Of a stretch of 23,918 bases of DNA, positions 1-6,964 are shown piece by piece. Numbering within the stretch: the first letter of the stretch is position 1; every line of letters begins with the position of its first letter. Source of the stretch: JAHFOW01 sp046350595 (GTDB lineage Bacteria > Planctomycetota > Brocadiia > Brocadiales > Brocadiaceae); NCBI GenBank assembly GCA_046350595.1, contig JAXMAC010000058.1, positions 1-23,918 on the forward strand, read 5' to 3'. The translations under genes and the position numbers were made by a program. The notes beneath the pieces are model-generated. The model saw nothing but the letters and a program-made list of their open reading frames with translations. It did no database searches and had not been told where the DNA came from.

Positions 1-7
1 ATATTTT

Positions 8-481
8 TTACACCACCATACCAATAATAACCCCTTCAAATACTAATTTGCCGTCAACAATCCCCTGGGTATCAAAAATTGCTCTCCGGGAGCGGAGTTC
101 CTTGTTTTTCGCAATTATTATGAGCTTGTCACCCGGCACTACTTTTCCGCGAAATTTAACTTTATCAATTCCACCGAAACCAAGGAATCGGTCGTCTTTC
201 ATCGTTTGTTTATAATAATACGTGCACAATTGGGCAGCAGCCTCAAGCATCAAAACCCCTGGCATAAGAGGACGGCCAGGTATATGCCCCCGAACCCAAA
301 ATTCTTTATCAGAAATGTCCTTATAACCAATAATAATCCCCTGCTCGATATCAAACTTTAAAATACCCGTCAACTGTTCCATTTCGAACCGGTGGGGGAT
401 TACTTCGCGAATACCTTCGATTCCCACGATTTGTTTATTTAAATCAAGCGTGCTGATATCTATCAATATGTCCTGTGCCAT
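8..481 (-). CDS. FabZ-like 3-hydroxyacyl-ACP dehydratase
   Basis: A hot-dog fold dehydratase of the FabZ/FabA class that would remove water from 3-hydroxyacyl-ACP during fatty acid elongation in the cytoplasm. The 157-aa protein shows the family signature: IPHRF near residue 28, then GHIPGRPLMPGVLMLEAAAQ from residue 65, with the catalytic His at 66 and the catalytic Glu at 80. Length fits FabZ (about 140-160 aa). It has a roughly 25-residue N-terminal extension before IPHRF, longer than in E. coli FabZ, so it may be a specialised paralogue rather than the housekeeping enzyme. The ribosome binding site is weak (AAGAGA region). No lipid-synthesis neighbour is visible inside the window; its partners, if any, would lie beyond position 1. 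Family assignment is firm; the exact substrate is unknown. Confidence 0.9.
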   Translation of the reverse strand: MAQDILIDISTLDLNKQIVGIEGIREVIPHRFEMEQLTGILKFDIEQGIIIGYKDISDKEFWVRGHIPGRPLMPGVLMLEAAAQLCTYYYKQTMKDDRFLGFGGIDKVKFRGKVVPGDKLIIIAKNKELRSRRAIFDTQGIVDGKLVFEGVIIGMVV

Positions 482-609
482 ATACGGTAAAATTCTCTTT
501 TAATGATTAGTAAAAAAGTTATAATAGCCAATAAAAGTTTGATTTATGGTAATTGCTGACAGCAAGTATGTCAATAAAAATTCAACATACTAATGATGTT
601 AAAATATCA

Positions 610-638
610 TTGACAAATTGAATGGATTTTGATATAAA
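610..638 (+). promoter_or_regulatory. Sigma-70-type promoter for the small Cys-rich gene
   Basis: TTGACA (610-615) and TATAAA (633-638) are separated by exactly 17 bp, a near-consensus housekeeping promoter. Transcription would begin near 645 and leave a leader of about 135 nt before the small Cys-rich ORF. The leader contains a perfect 7-bp dyad AGCAATC/GATTGCT at 706-721 followed by a T-rich run. This could be an attenuator hairpin or a protein-binding dyad. Confidence 0.6.
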
Positions 639-779
639 CTGTAAGTTGTAAATTATCTATCAAATAATATGTTAGGGTATTGGCGATAGTACAATACGTA
701 GTATCAGCAATCGTGATTGCTCATTTTTCGTTCTTTATCATATATCAATGCACGTATTTTTGAAAGGAGATGATTTACC

Positions 780-953
780 ATGAAAAAGTTACGTATTTCA
801 ATAATGGTTTTTGGTGCGCTTATGTTTGGAATTGGTTTAACAAATGTACCCATGCTTGTTAAATCTGCAATTGCCGGCGCTTGTTCTTGCCCGGAAGGCT
901 GTCCATGCAGTCATTGTTCAAAAAAATCTAAAGATTGTAACTGTAAAAAATAA
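780..953 (+). CDS. Small secreted Cys-rich (metallothionein-like) peptide
   Basis: A 57-codon gene that starts with ATG after a strong ribosome binding site (AAAGGAGATGA, 7 nt away). Residues 1-34 form a signal peptide: MKKLR, a hydrophobic stretch, then a small-residue region ending SAIAGA. The mature part is only about 23 residues and has seven cysteines at positions 35, 37, 41, 43, 46, 53 and 55 in CxC, CxC, CxxC and CxC spacing, one His at 45 and several lysines. Such spacing is typical of metal-thiolate binding. It has its own near-consensus promoter and terminator, so it is a monocistronic unit. I do not recognise a named family. A periplasmic metal scavenger or chaperone is the inferred role and fits the metal-efflux genes downstream. 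A lipoprotein is less likely because the residues before C35 (AGA) match the lipobox poorly. Confidence 0.75.
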   Translation: MKKLRISIMVFGALMFGIGLTNVPMLVKSAIAGACSCPEGCPCSHCSKKSKDCNCKK

Positions 954-1007
954 AAAATTCATATTTTCCCCTTTATATTTTAAGATTTTAGTTGGTGGTT
1001 TTACATT

Positions 1008-1036
1008 AAAAAGCGCCTACCTTTAAGGTGCTTTTT
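1008..1036 (+). terminator. Rho-independent terminator
   Basis: AAAAAGCGCC pairs with GGTGCTTTTT (one G-T pair) around a 9-nt loop, giving an A-rich 5' arm and a T-tract 3' arm. It lies 55 nt after the Cys-rich gene and before rplM, so it separates the two units. Confidence 0.7.
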
Positions 1037-1083
1037 AATTGTTTATATTGTACAAATTAACATGATTTAAGGAATACAAAGCA

Positions 1084-1518
1084 ATGAGCACTTTTATGGC
1101 TAAAAAAGAAGAGGTAAAGAGGAACTGGTATATTGTTGATGCAAGCGATAAGGTTCTGGGGCGGATGTTAACCACCGTTTCGAGAGTCCTTCAGGGAAAG
1201 CATAAACCAGAATACACCCCTCACGTGGATGTTGGCGACTTTGTTATTATTACCAATGCGAGCAAAGTAAAACTTACCGGAAAGAAGATGCAGGAAAAGG
1301 TTCACTATTATGTTACGGGTTTTCAGGGTGGTTTGAGAAAAAGAATGGTGGGTCAGACTCTCCAAACAGCGCCTGAGAAGGTATTTCACCGTTCAGTGAA
1401 GAGGATGTTGCCCAGGTCCAGACTGGGAAAAGATATGTTAAGTAAATTAAAGATTTTTGCAGGTGCTGAACATCCACATCAGGCACAACAACCTAAAGAA
1501 TTACTTATTCGGAATTAA
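1084..1518 (+). CDS. rplM: 50S ribosomal protein L13
   Basis: Large-subunit ribosomal protein uL13, an early assembly protein that binds 23S rRNA. The 144-aa protein is full length and shows the family blocks: NWYIVDASDKVLGRM near residue 14, the HKPEYTPHVDVGDFVIITNA segment, then KLTGKKMQEKVHYYVTGFQGG, the MLPRSRLGKDMLSKLKIF block and a C-terminal AEHPHQAQQP. The first ATG used here is preceded by AAGGAAT; a second in-frame ATG five codons later (MAKKEE) could also be the start. rpsI follows directly, the near-universal rplM-rpsI pair, so the two are co-transcribed. Confidence 0.97.
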   Translation: MSTFMAKKEEVKRNWYIVDASDKVLGRMLTTVSRVLQGKHKPEYTPHVDVGDFVIITNASKVKLTGKKMQEKVHYYVTGFQGGLRKRMVGQTLQTAPEKVFHRSVKRMLPRSRLGKDMLSKLKIFAGAEHPHQAQQPKELLIRN

Positions 1519-1533
1519 TTGAAGGAGAGAAAA

Positions 1534-1932
1534 GTGACAGAAGAATTACAATATATTTGTGGTACGGGAAGACGTAAGACATCTATCGCCCGGGTAAGAA
1601 TAAGAAAAGGTACCGGAAAGATTGTAGTAAATGATAAAGATATGGATATTTATTTCCCGATAGACAGGGACAGAGGTATGGTGCGGGCGCCGATGAAGGC
1701 GACCAAGACGTTTGGGGAATTTGATGTGTTTGTCAATGTGTGTGGCGGCGGTATAACCGGACAGGCTGGCGCTATATCCCTTGGTATTGCGCGTGCTCTG
1801 TTAAAAGCCAGTTCAGCCAACGTTGACACCTTGCGTGATAACGGATTCCTGACAAGAGACAGCAGAATGAAAGAGCGTAAGAAATACGGTCAAAAGGGTG
1901 CAAGGAAGCGATTCCAGTGGACAAAGCGATAA
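1534..1932 (+). CDS. rpsI: 30S ribosomal protein S9
   Basis: Small-subunit protein uS9, whose C-terminal tail reaches the P-site tRNA. I place the start at the GTG at 1534 because GGAG lies at optimal distance upstream (GAAGGAGAGAAAA); the frame is open further up to a TTG at 1519, but that codon overlaps the ribosome binding site. The resulting 132-aa protein begins MTEELQYICGTGRRKTSIAR. It contains the GKIVVNDK block, the CGGGITGQAGAISLGIARAL segment and the basic tail RKKYGQKGARKRFQWTKR ending in the conserved KR. It lies 15 nt after rplM and forms its operon partner. Confidence 0.97.
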   Translation: MTEELQYICGTGRRKTSIARVRIRKGTGKIVVNDKDMDIYFPIDRDRGMVRAPMKATKTFGEFDVFVNVCGGGITGQAGAISLGIARALLKASSANVDTLRDNGFLTRDSRMKERKKYGQKGARKRFQWTKR

Positions 1933-1989
1933 TCCGCAATTGTATATTTTTATACAAGTTATTCCATACGGCGGCTTAAAAAATGCTCA

Positions 1990-2019
1990 TGTAGAGACGC
2001 AAAATCTTGCGTCTCTACA
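1990..2019. repeat. Perfect 13-bp inverted repeat
   Basis: TGTAGAGACGCAA and TTGCGTCTCTACA are exact inverted copies around the 4-nt loop AATC. The hairpin sits 57 nt after rpsI and lacks a T-tract, so it looks like a dispersed palindromic repeat rather than a classical terminator, though it could stabilise the rplM-rpsI transcript end. A second, weaker dyad (CCATGT/ACATGG) lies at 2080-2098. No gene is visible between rpsI and the convergent epimerase. Confidence 0.7.
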
Positions 2020-2146
2020 ATCAGGAGTTGGCTTCTACCAAGAAATTTGAAGTTCCTATACTGTTGAAGGGGTTTTGTACCATGTGCCGGTTACATGGCA
2101 TTTCTAAAATCCTTTCATTTCTACGTACTCTGCGGCGAACAAGATT

Positions 2147-3079
2147 CTAAGCCTTCCACAATTTTCGATAATATTGTGTTGCCAGCCTTATCCCTTCTTC
2201 AAAGGTAAACTCTGGTTTCCATGTAAGTTCTTTCTGTGCTTTTGTGCTATCCAGGCTTATGTGGTCAATCTCTCCAGGCCGTTTTAAGCCGAAGATAGGC
2301 TCAATATTTGACCCAAGCGCCCTTCTGACGGTATAAAATACATCTAAATCTGAAATTTGTTTGCCCCATCCCAGATTGTAAATCTCTCCTTTTCCTATGT
2401 TACCCATAACAAGCATATTTGCCTTTATAATATCATCCACATAAACGTAGTCTCGCGTCTTGGAACCATCACCGAATATTGTGGGACGTTTATTATGCAG
2501 GATGAGTTCACTGAATATTGCAACTACTCCGGCCTCGCCATGGGGAGATTGCCGCGGCCCATAAACATTGGGATATCTTAATACGGTAAAATTCATATTA
2601 TATAATTTATAAAAAACATTCAAATAATGTTCTACCGTGTGTTTACTCACGCCATATTGACAAAGAGGTTCTATGGGGCACGATTCTTTAACGGGTATAT
2701 CCTTTGGTTCACCATACACAGCCCCCCCTGTTGACACATAAATAAATTTTTTAACTTCATATTTTCTTGATAATTCACAGAGATTCAAAGAACCGAGAAT
2801 GTTAATCGTTGCGTCATAAACGGGCATTTCCACAGATTTACGCACATTCACATGGGCAGCGTGATGATCTATCATGTCCGGCCTTTCCTTTTTAAACACC
2901 TCTTCTAAAGAAGCAGCGTCACAAATATCGATATGATAAAAAGTTGCCCTTGGATTAATATTTTCCTTTTTCCCCGTTGACAGATTATCCACCACAACGA
3001 CCTGATGTTTGTCTGCTATCAACCGATCTACCAGATGCGAGGCAATAAAACCTGCACCACCAGTCACCAGTATCTTCAT
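2147..3079 (-). CDS. NAD-dependent epimerase/dehydratase (UDP-glucose 4-epimerase-like)
   Basis: An extended short-chain dehydrogenase/reductase acting on a nucleotide sugar, most like UDP-glucose 4-epimerases (GalE-like). The 310-aa protein starts with the Rossmann NAD-binding motif GGAGFIASHL (residues 7-16). It carries the catalytic Ser in VSTGGAVYGEP (S116) and the YxxxK pair as YGVSK (Y142, K146), followed by the VLRYPNVYGPRQ and DYVYVDDI substrate-side motifs. The start is supported by AAGGAAAGGA upstream. It follows the PHP phosphatase gene by 33 bp on the same strand, so the two are probably an operon for surface polysaccharide synthesis. Exact sugar specificity cannot be read from sequence. 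Confidence 0.92.
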   Translation of the reverse strand: MKILVTGGAGFIASHLVDRLIADKHQVVVVDNLSTGKKENINPRATFYHIDICDAASLEEVFKKERPDMIDHHAAHVNVRKSVEMPVYDATINILGSLNLCELSRKYEVKKFIYVSTGGAVYGEPKDIPVKESCPIEPLCQYGVSKHTVEHYLNVFYKLYNMNFTVLRYPNVYGPRQSPHGEAGVVAIFSELILHNKRPTIFGDGSKTRDYVYVDDIIKANMLVMGNIGKGEIYNLGWGKQISDLDVFYTVRRALGSNIEPIFGLKRPGEIDHISLDSTKAQKELTWKPEFTFEEGIRLATQYYRKLWKA

Positions 3080-3112
3080 TAAAATTCCTTTCCTTGCATT
3101 TGTACACCAAAA

Positions 3113-3844
3113 TTATCTGTCAAATGATATGCCTTCCAGTATCATTTTTGGATACTCCGATACCATTTTGTGCGCTGTTTCTTCATCTAAAATATCTGAT
3201 ACAATTTTTACGGCTTGAGAAAGTATTGGCGGCCTGTTTACCGGAGAGTGTGCATCGGAGGCCACCACGTGTACTAAATTATTCTTTAACATCCAGAGCA
3301 CACATTTTTTGGGGGCACTGCCAAAGCCTCCGGTAATGCTTTGCGCTGTCACTTGTAAAATTGCCCCCATATCTACAAAACGATGAAGAACTGCCGGATT
3401 TTCCTGGATACCATAATTTCTTTCAAGATGGGGCAATATTGGAGTGAATCCCATCGATTTCAATTTAAAAATAACCTGCTCTGTTTCCGTCGGGATCCAC
3501 TGAAACGAAAATTCTAAAAGTATATACATTTTATTGCTGTTTATGGTTAATATACGGCTTTCTTTTATAATATTTTCATTTATCAGACGGTCATTTAAAT
3601 GTACTTCCGAACCAGGATATATGGTTAAATCCAGACCCTCCTGCTGTATCAATTGGTTGAGCATGTTTACCTTTTCAAGTACAATCTGTGCGTTTACATC
3701 AAACATGCCATTTTCAACATGAGGTGTTGCTACGATCTTTTTTATTCCATCGTGAACGGCAATTCTGCACATTTCCATGGATTCCCGAACTGTCGTTGGC
3801 CCATCATCGAGCATGGGTAATATGTGAGAATGTATATCAATCAT
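3113..3844 (-). CDS. CpsB/YwqE-type PHP protein-tyrosine phosphatase
   Basis: A metal-dependent PHP-fold phosphatase. Members of this family dephosphorylate bacterial tyrosine kinases that control capsule and exopolysaccharide export. The 243-aa protein displays the metal ligands in order: DIHSHILP (H5, H7) with DDG, VATPH (H42), the PGSE Glu at 80, an E at 111, LPHLERNYG (H139) and ASDAHS (D197, H199). Length matches CpsB/YwqE (about 250 aa). It is the upstream gene of the epimerase pair, consistent with polysaccharide regulation. No matching kinase is in the window. Confidence 0.9.
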   Translation of the reverse strand: MIDIHSHILPMLDDGPTTVRESMEMCRIAVHDGIKKIVATPHVENGMFDVNAQIVLEKVNMLNQLIQQEGLDLTIYPGSEVHLNDRLINENIIKESRILTINSNKMYILLEFSFQWIPTETEQVIFKLKSMGFTPILPHLERNYGIQENPAVLHRFVDMGAILQVTAQSITGGFGSAPKKCVLWMLKNNLVHVVASDAHSPVNRPPILSQAVKIVSDILDEETAHKMVSEYPKMILEGISFDR

Positions 3845-3904
3845 GGTTACACATTATAACACAAAATTATTCGATTAATCAATGTGCATACCATAAAATA
3901 ACCC

Positions 3905-3934
3905 TTGCATATTCTACACTATGTAGAATATAAT
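3905..3934 (+). promoter_or_regulatory. Promoter with embedded BlaI-type operator
   Basis: TTGCAT (3905-3910) and TATAAT (3929-3934) form a promoter with an 18-bp spacer. The spacer and the start of the -10 box are occupied by a perfect 9-bp dyad, TATTCTACA-CTA-TGTAGAATA (3910-3930). The core TACA-N3-TGTA resembles the TACA/TGTA operators of the BlaI/MecI/CopY family. Transcription would start near 3941, only about 2 nt before the repressor ATG, so the message is probably leaderless. Binding here would block RNA polymerase directly, giving autoregulation. Confidence 0.75.
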
Positions 3935-3942
3935 GTGACATT

Positions 3943-4368
3943 ATGAGAAAACAATTGAAGTTCAACTTTAATCCATTCAAGGAAGGGCTTAACCAGGTCA
4001 TGGGGACACTGGAAAGGGATATTATGGAGGTTTTATGGAACCACGGAGAATCCTCCGTAAAGGATATTGTGAGCACCCTTCCTCAAGACCGTGACAGTTC
4101 TTATTCTACGGTAATTACGGTTACCAATCGAATGGCAGTGAAAGGGCTTTTAAAAAAGAGAAAGATGGGAAAGGCATACGTATATAAACCTGCGTACAAC
4201 AGAGAACAATTTTGTGAGATTGTCTCAAAAAAAGTTGTTGAGGGCGTTTCTTCATTTTCCTTTCAAGCTGCGGTGGCGCACTTCGTTGATTGTATGTCAC
4301 AATTAGAGCCAGATAAATTAGAATATTTTTCAAGGTTGATTGAATCAAAAAGAAAAAACAAACCTTAG
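3943..4368 (+). CDS. BlaI/MecI/CopY-family transcriptional repressor
   Basis: A winged-helix repressor of the penicillinase-repressor family. The 141-aa protein has the helix-turn-helix in residues 20-80: LERDIMEVLWNHGESSVKDI, then SYSTVITVTNRMAVKGLLKKRKMGKAYVYKP. The C-terminal half (85-135) is the dimerisation region where BlaI/MecI are cleaved on induction. Two cysteines (C91, C117) lie there, but there is no CopY-type CxCx4CxC copper motif, so metal sensing is more likely done by its partner. An M56 protease gene begins 15 nt downstream, the classic BlaI-BlaR1 arrangement. It is followed by metal-efflux genes, not beta-lactamase genes, so a metal-responsive role is inferred. No ribosome binding site is visible, in keeping with a leaderless message. 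Confidence 0.92.
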   Translation: MRKQLKFNFNPFKEGLNQVMGTLERDIMEVLWNHGESSVKDIVSTLPQDRDSSYSTVITVTNRMAVKGLLKKRKMGKAYVYKPAYNREQFCEIVSKKVVEGVSSFSFQAAVAHFVDCMSQLEPDKLEYFSRLIESKRKNKP

Positions 4369-4382
4369 AGATACGCTTATTT

Positions 4383-5357
4383 ATGGAAAAAAGGCAAATC
4401 AAAATACAAAGGGGAAAACCAGAACGATGTTTTGTATGTATAGTACTTATTAATCTTGTGATTTTGTTTATTGTAATTACAGGGATTATTATGGGCATTC
4501 ATGACTATATATCCGACACAAAGTTTACCTATCGATCTGTCACCTGTTGCGGAAGTATCTGTTCAAAATGTTTTTTTTCCTTTTATACATTTGCGACAAT
4601 GACTCCATGGGCTTGTATTGTGATACTCTTTATTGGGATATGCAAAGCGATTCGTAAAACAATTTCGCTGCTTTCCCTGAATTACAATTTTATTCATTCT
4701 CTATCCCCCCTGCCCATTGAATGCCATCCTCAATTGAAAAATATTGCAAACAATCCCCGTTTTTGTAACCATCTTGTGCTCTTAAAGAATAGTAAATTAC
4801 GCTATGCCTTTACCCAGGGTCTGTGGAGCCCGAAGGTGTACGTATCGTCGGGCATTTGCTCTTATTTGACAAAAGAGGAGCTTTTGGCCGTGATTCTCCA
4901 TGAAATGCATCATCTGGAGAGCAATGATCCATTGAAACTCTTTTTTATACACATATTTTGTGCCCTCAATTTCTTTCTTCCTGTTAACCGGTATTTGCTA
5001 AACAAATTTTCTTCTGCATCAGAAAAGGCTGCTGACGATAGAGCGGTGAGTTTTTTAGGAGAATCCTTAGAGCTTGCAAGCGCAATTGTAAAGATATCCA
5101 GGTTGAATAATATAACACTGCGGTCTCATATGATCCTTTCTCTTGAAGGACAAAATATAAATATAGAGGAAAGAATGAGAAGATTGTTGGAACCGGAGAT
5201 TGCTCCCCCCTGTCGTGATAAAGTATATGCCTTTTCTCCCTATTTCTTGTCCCTGGGTATTGCTATAACAATTTGTCTGTCTTTATTTAAACCTCTTACA
5301 TGGATTCGCATGGCCGATTGTAATACCATGGCATGTCACATAAATACGTGTAGATAA
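4383..5357 (+). CDS. M56-family (BlaR1-like) membrane zinc metallopeptidase, putative metal-stress sensor
   Basis: An integral membrane zinc protease expected to inactivate the BlaI-type repressor when it senses a signal outside the membrane. The 324-aa protein has TM segments near 17-38 and 68-90, then a cytoplasmic protease domain with HEMHH (173-177) and a downstream SEKAADDR (E214 as likely third zinc ligand). Further hydrophobic stretches lie near 184-205 and 284-303. Unlike BlaR1/MecR1 it has no C-terminal penicillin-binding domain; the protein ends about 20 residues after the last TM. The loop between TM1 and TM2 contains CCGSICSKC (C55, C56, C60, C63), and the short tail has three more cysteines (CNTMACHINTC). 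These exposed Cys clusters may form the metal sensor; this is inference. The ribosome binding site is weak, suggesting coupling to the repressor gene. Confidence 0.85.
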   Translation: MEKRQIKIQRGKPERCFVCIVLINLVILFIVITGIIMGIHDYISDTKFTYRSVTCCGSICSKCFFSFYTFATMTPWACIVILFIGICKAIRKTISLLSLNYNFIHSLSPLPIECHPQLKNIANNPRFCNHLVLLKNSKLRYAFTQGLWSPKVYVSSGICSYLTKEELLAVILHEMHHLESNDPLKLFFIHIFCALNFFLPVNRYLLNKFSSASEKAADDRAVSFLGESLELASAIVKISRLNNITLRSHMILSLEGQNINIEERMRRLLEPEIAPPCRDKVYAFSPYFLSLGIAITICLSLFKPLTWIRMADCNTMACHINTCR

Positions 5358-5384
5358 TCATTGGTGAACGAAGGGAGTTCATGT

Positions 5385-6713
5385 ATGTATGAAATATTAA
5401 AACGATCAATACTTCTGTCCCTCTTCCTCATTCCTTTTAAAATTGTTATAGCACGTGAAAAAGATGACACCGCTTCTCACAAGCCACCAAACAGTAAAAC
5501 AACGGTTCTTGAAGTGGGTGCAACAAATGCCCCCTTAGATTTAAAATGGCTAGTTCAGGAAGCTATAGAACATAATCCGGAGATTATCGCTGCCCAAAAA
5601 CGCTTAAACGCCGCAAAGGCAAAGATTCCACAGGCCAAATCACTGGACGATCCTTCCATACGTGTCGGTTCTTTTGATATGTCTAACAGCCCCATCAATA
5701 TAGAAGGCAAAACCGACATGCTTCAACAGCGATTTGGCGTGTCGCAGAAAATACCATTCCCCGGAAAACTACATCTCCGGGGGGAAGTAGCCACAGAGGA
5801 GTATAACATGACAGAAAAAGAATTGCGGTCAAAAATACAAGAAATTACCGCCCTCGTAAAATCCGCCTTTTATGAACTCTATTATATCGATAATGCCCGT
5901 GGTATTACTCAGGAAAATAGAGACCTGCTCCATAAATTTGCTAAAATCGCAGAAACAAAGTATTCTGTCGGCAAGGCCACACAGCGGGATGTTTTGTCAG
6001 CGCAGGTTGAGGTATCAACCTTAGCGAATAACCTCATTGTTTTAAACAGGGAAAAGGAATCCATTATTGCCCGGTTAAATATATTATTAGACAGACCTAC
6101 AAACACCCCGATAGGGAAACCACGACCATTCGAAAAACATACCATCGATTTGACAATAAAAGAACTGGAAGACCTTGCTGTTAAAAATAGACCAGAACTG
6201 AAAAAGTTTGATCATGCTGTTAAGAGGGATGAAGCGGATTTAAAGCTTTCAAAAAAGGATTATTACTTTGCAGACTTTGAGCCCATGGTGGAGTATATGC
6301 AAGAGAACGGAGATCCCGATACATGGGCAACCGCAATTACTATTAACGTTCCATGGCTATGGTCAAAAAACCGGTTAAAGGTTAAGGAATCAAAGGAAAA
6401 TCTTGATGCAGCCAAATCAGACTATCGCTTTGTCAACAATAAGACTTTCTTTGAGATCAAGGATTTTTTAGTCAAGATACAATCCTCTGAAAGTACCATA
6501 AATCTTTTCAAAACAGGTATTATTCCTCAGGCCGAACAATCATTAAAGTCGGCGCGTATTGGGTACGAGACAGACAGAGTTGATTTTCTCACCCTGATTG
6601 ATAGCCAAAGAGTTCTTTTAAATTCAAGACTATTGTACTATAGGGCTCTGATTGATTTTGAACAAAACCTGGCTAATATGGAAAGAGCTGTGGGTATGCA
6701 ATTAACGCAATAA
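5385..6713 (+). CDS. TolC/CusC-family outer-membrane efflux protein
   Basis: The outer-membrane channel of a tripartite efflux pump, forming a trimeric beta-barrel with a long periplasmic alpha-tunnel. I choose the ATG at 5385, 7 nt after GAAGGGAG; an open frame upstream has only TTG/GTG. The 442-aa protein begins with a signal peptide (MYEILKRSILLSLFLIPFK...VIA), followed by two repeated helical OEP halves: residues about 50-240 with AKAKIPQAKSLDDPSIRVG, and about 260-435 with RPELKKFDHAVKRDEADLKL. There is no lipobox, unlike the second TolC-type gene in this window. It begins 27 nt after the protease gene, so it belongs to the repressor operon. The adaptor gene comes next, after a repeat insertion. 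Confidence 0.9.
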   Translation: MYEILKRSILLSLFLIPFKIVIAREKDDTASHKPPNSKTTVLEVGATNAPLDLKWLVQEAIEHNPEIIAAQKRLNAAKAKIPQAKSLDDPSIRVGSFDMSNSPINIEGKTDMLQQRFGVSQKIPFPGKLHLRGEVATEEYNMTEKELRSKIQEITALVKSAFYELYYIDNARGITQENRDLLHKFAKIAETKYSVGKATQRDVLSAQVEVSTLANNLIVLNREKESIIARLNILLDRPTNTPIGKPRPFEKHTIDLTIKELEDLAVKNRPELKKFDHAVKRDEADLKLSKKDYYFADFEPMVEYMQENGDPDTWATAITINVPWLWSKNRLKVKESKENLDAAKSDYRFVNNKTFFEIKDFLVKIQSSESTINLFKTGIIPQAEQSLKSARIGYETDRVDFLTLIDSQRVLLNSRLLYYRALIDFEQNLANMERAVGMQLTQ

Positions 6714-6787
6714 CGAGTATAAAAGCTTATTAACACACTATAGTAGTACCTTGTAAAAACTTTTTTTGCAAGTTATTTACACAATCA

Positions 6788-6941
6788 CATTTGTTTATGA
6801 TGGAAAGATTGCTTCGCTCCGCTCGCAATGACAAGGTGCCGTGCGCCATTAAAGTGCATAGTTAGTGTCATTGCGAGGGTCTTTTCCGAAGCAATCTTCC
6901 CGCTTTCACAAGAGAATTGGTTGCGGCTTAGCTGCGCTAGG
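6788..6941. repeat. REP-like palindromic repeat, copy 1
   Basis: Two inverted arms, AGATTGCTTCG...CGCAATGAC (6806-6832) and GTCATTGCGAGG...CGAAGCAATCT (6867-6897), enclose a short loop and are followed by the motif GGTTGCGGC-TTA-GCTGCGCTAGG (6919-6941). Close copies occur at 20038-20222 and 22178-22412 in the same orientation. It fills most of the 251-bp gap between the TolC gene and the adaptor gene. Its right end lies 24 nt before the adaptor start. Confidence 0.85.
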
Positions 6942-6964
6942 ATATTTATGAAGGGATTGATGCT

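Noticed and set aside
610..622. TTGACAAATTG as a repressor operator in front of the Cys-rich gene
   Set aside because: Only the left half resembles the operator (no TGTA half), and the match is explained by the -35 element.
844..1026. 60-codon ORF overlapping the Cys-rich peptide
   Set aside because: It is in another frame, lacks a ribosome binding site, runs through the terminator, and is contradicted by the well-supported 780-953 gene.
1990..2019. CRISPR-like or tRNA-like structure
   Set aside because: A single inverted repeat with no spacer array or cloverleaf. I saw no CRISPR array, tRNA or rRNA anywhere in the window.
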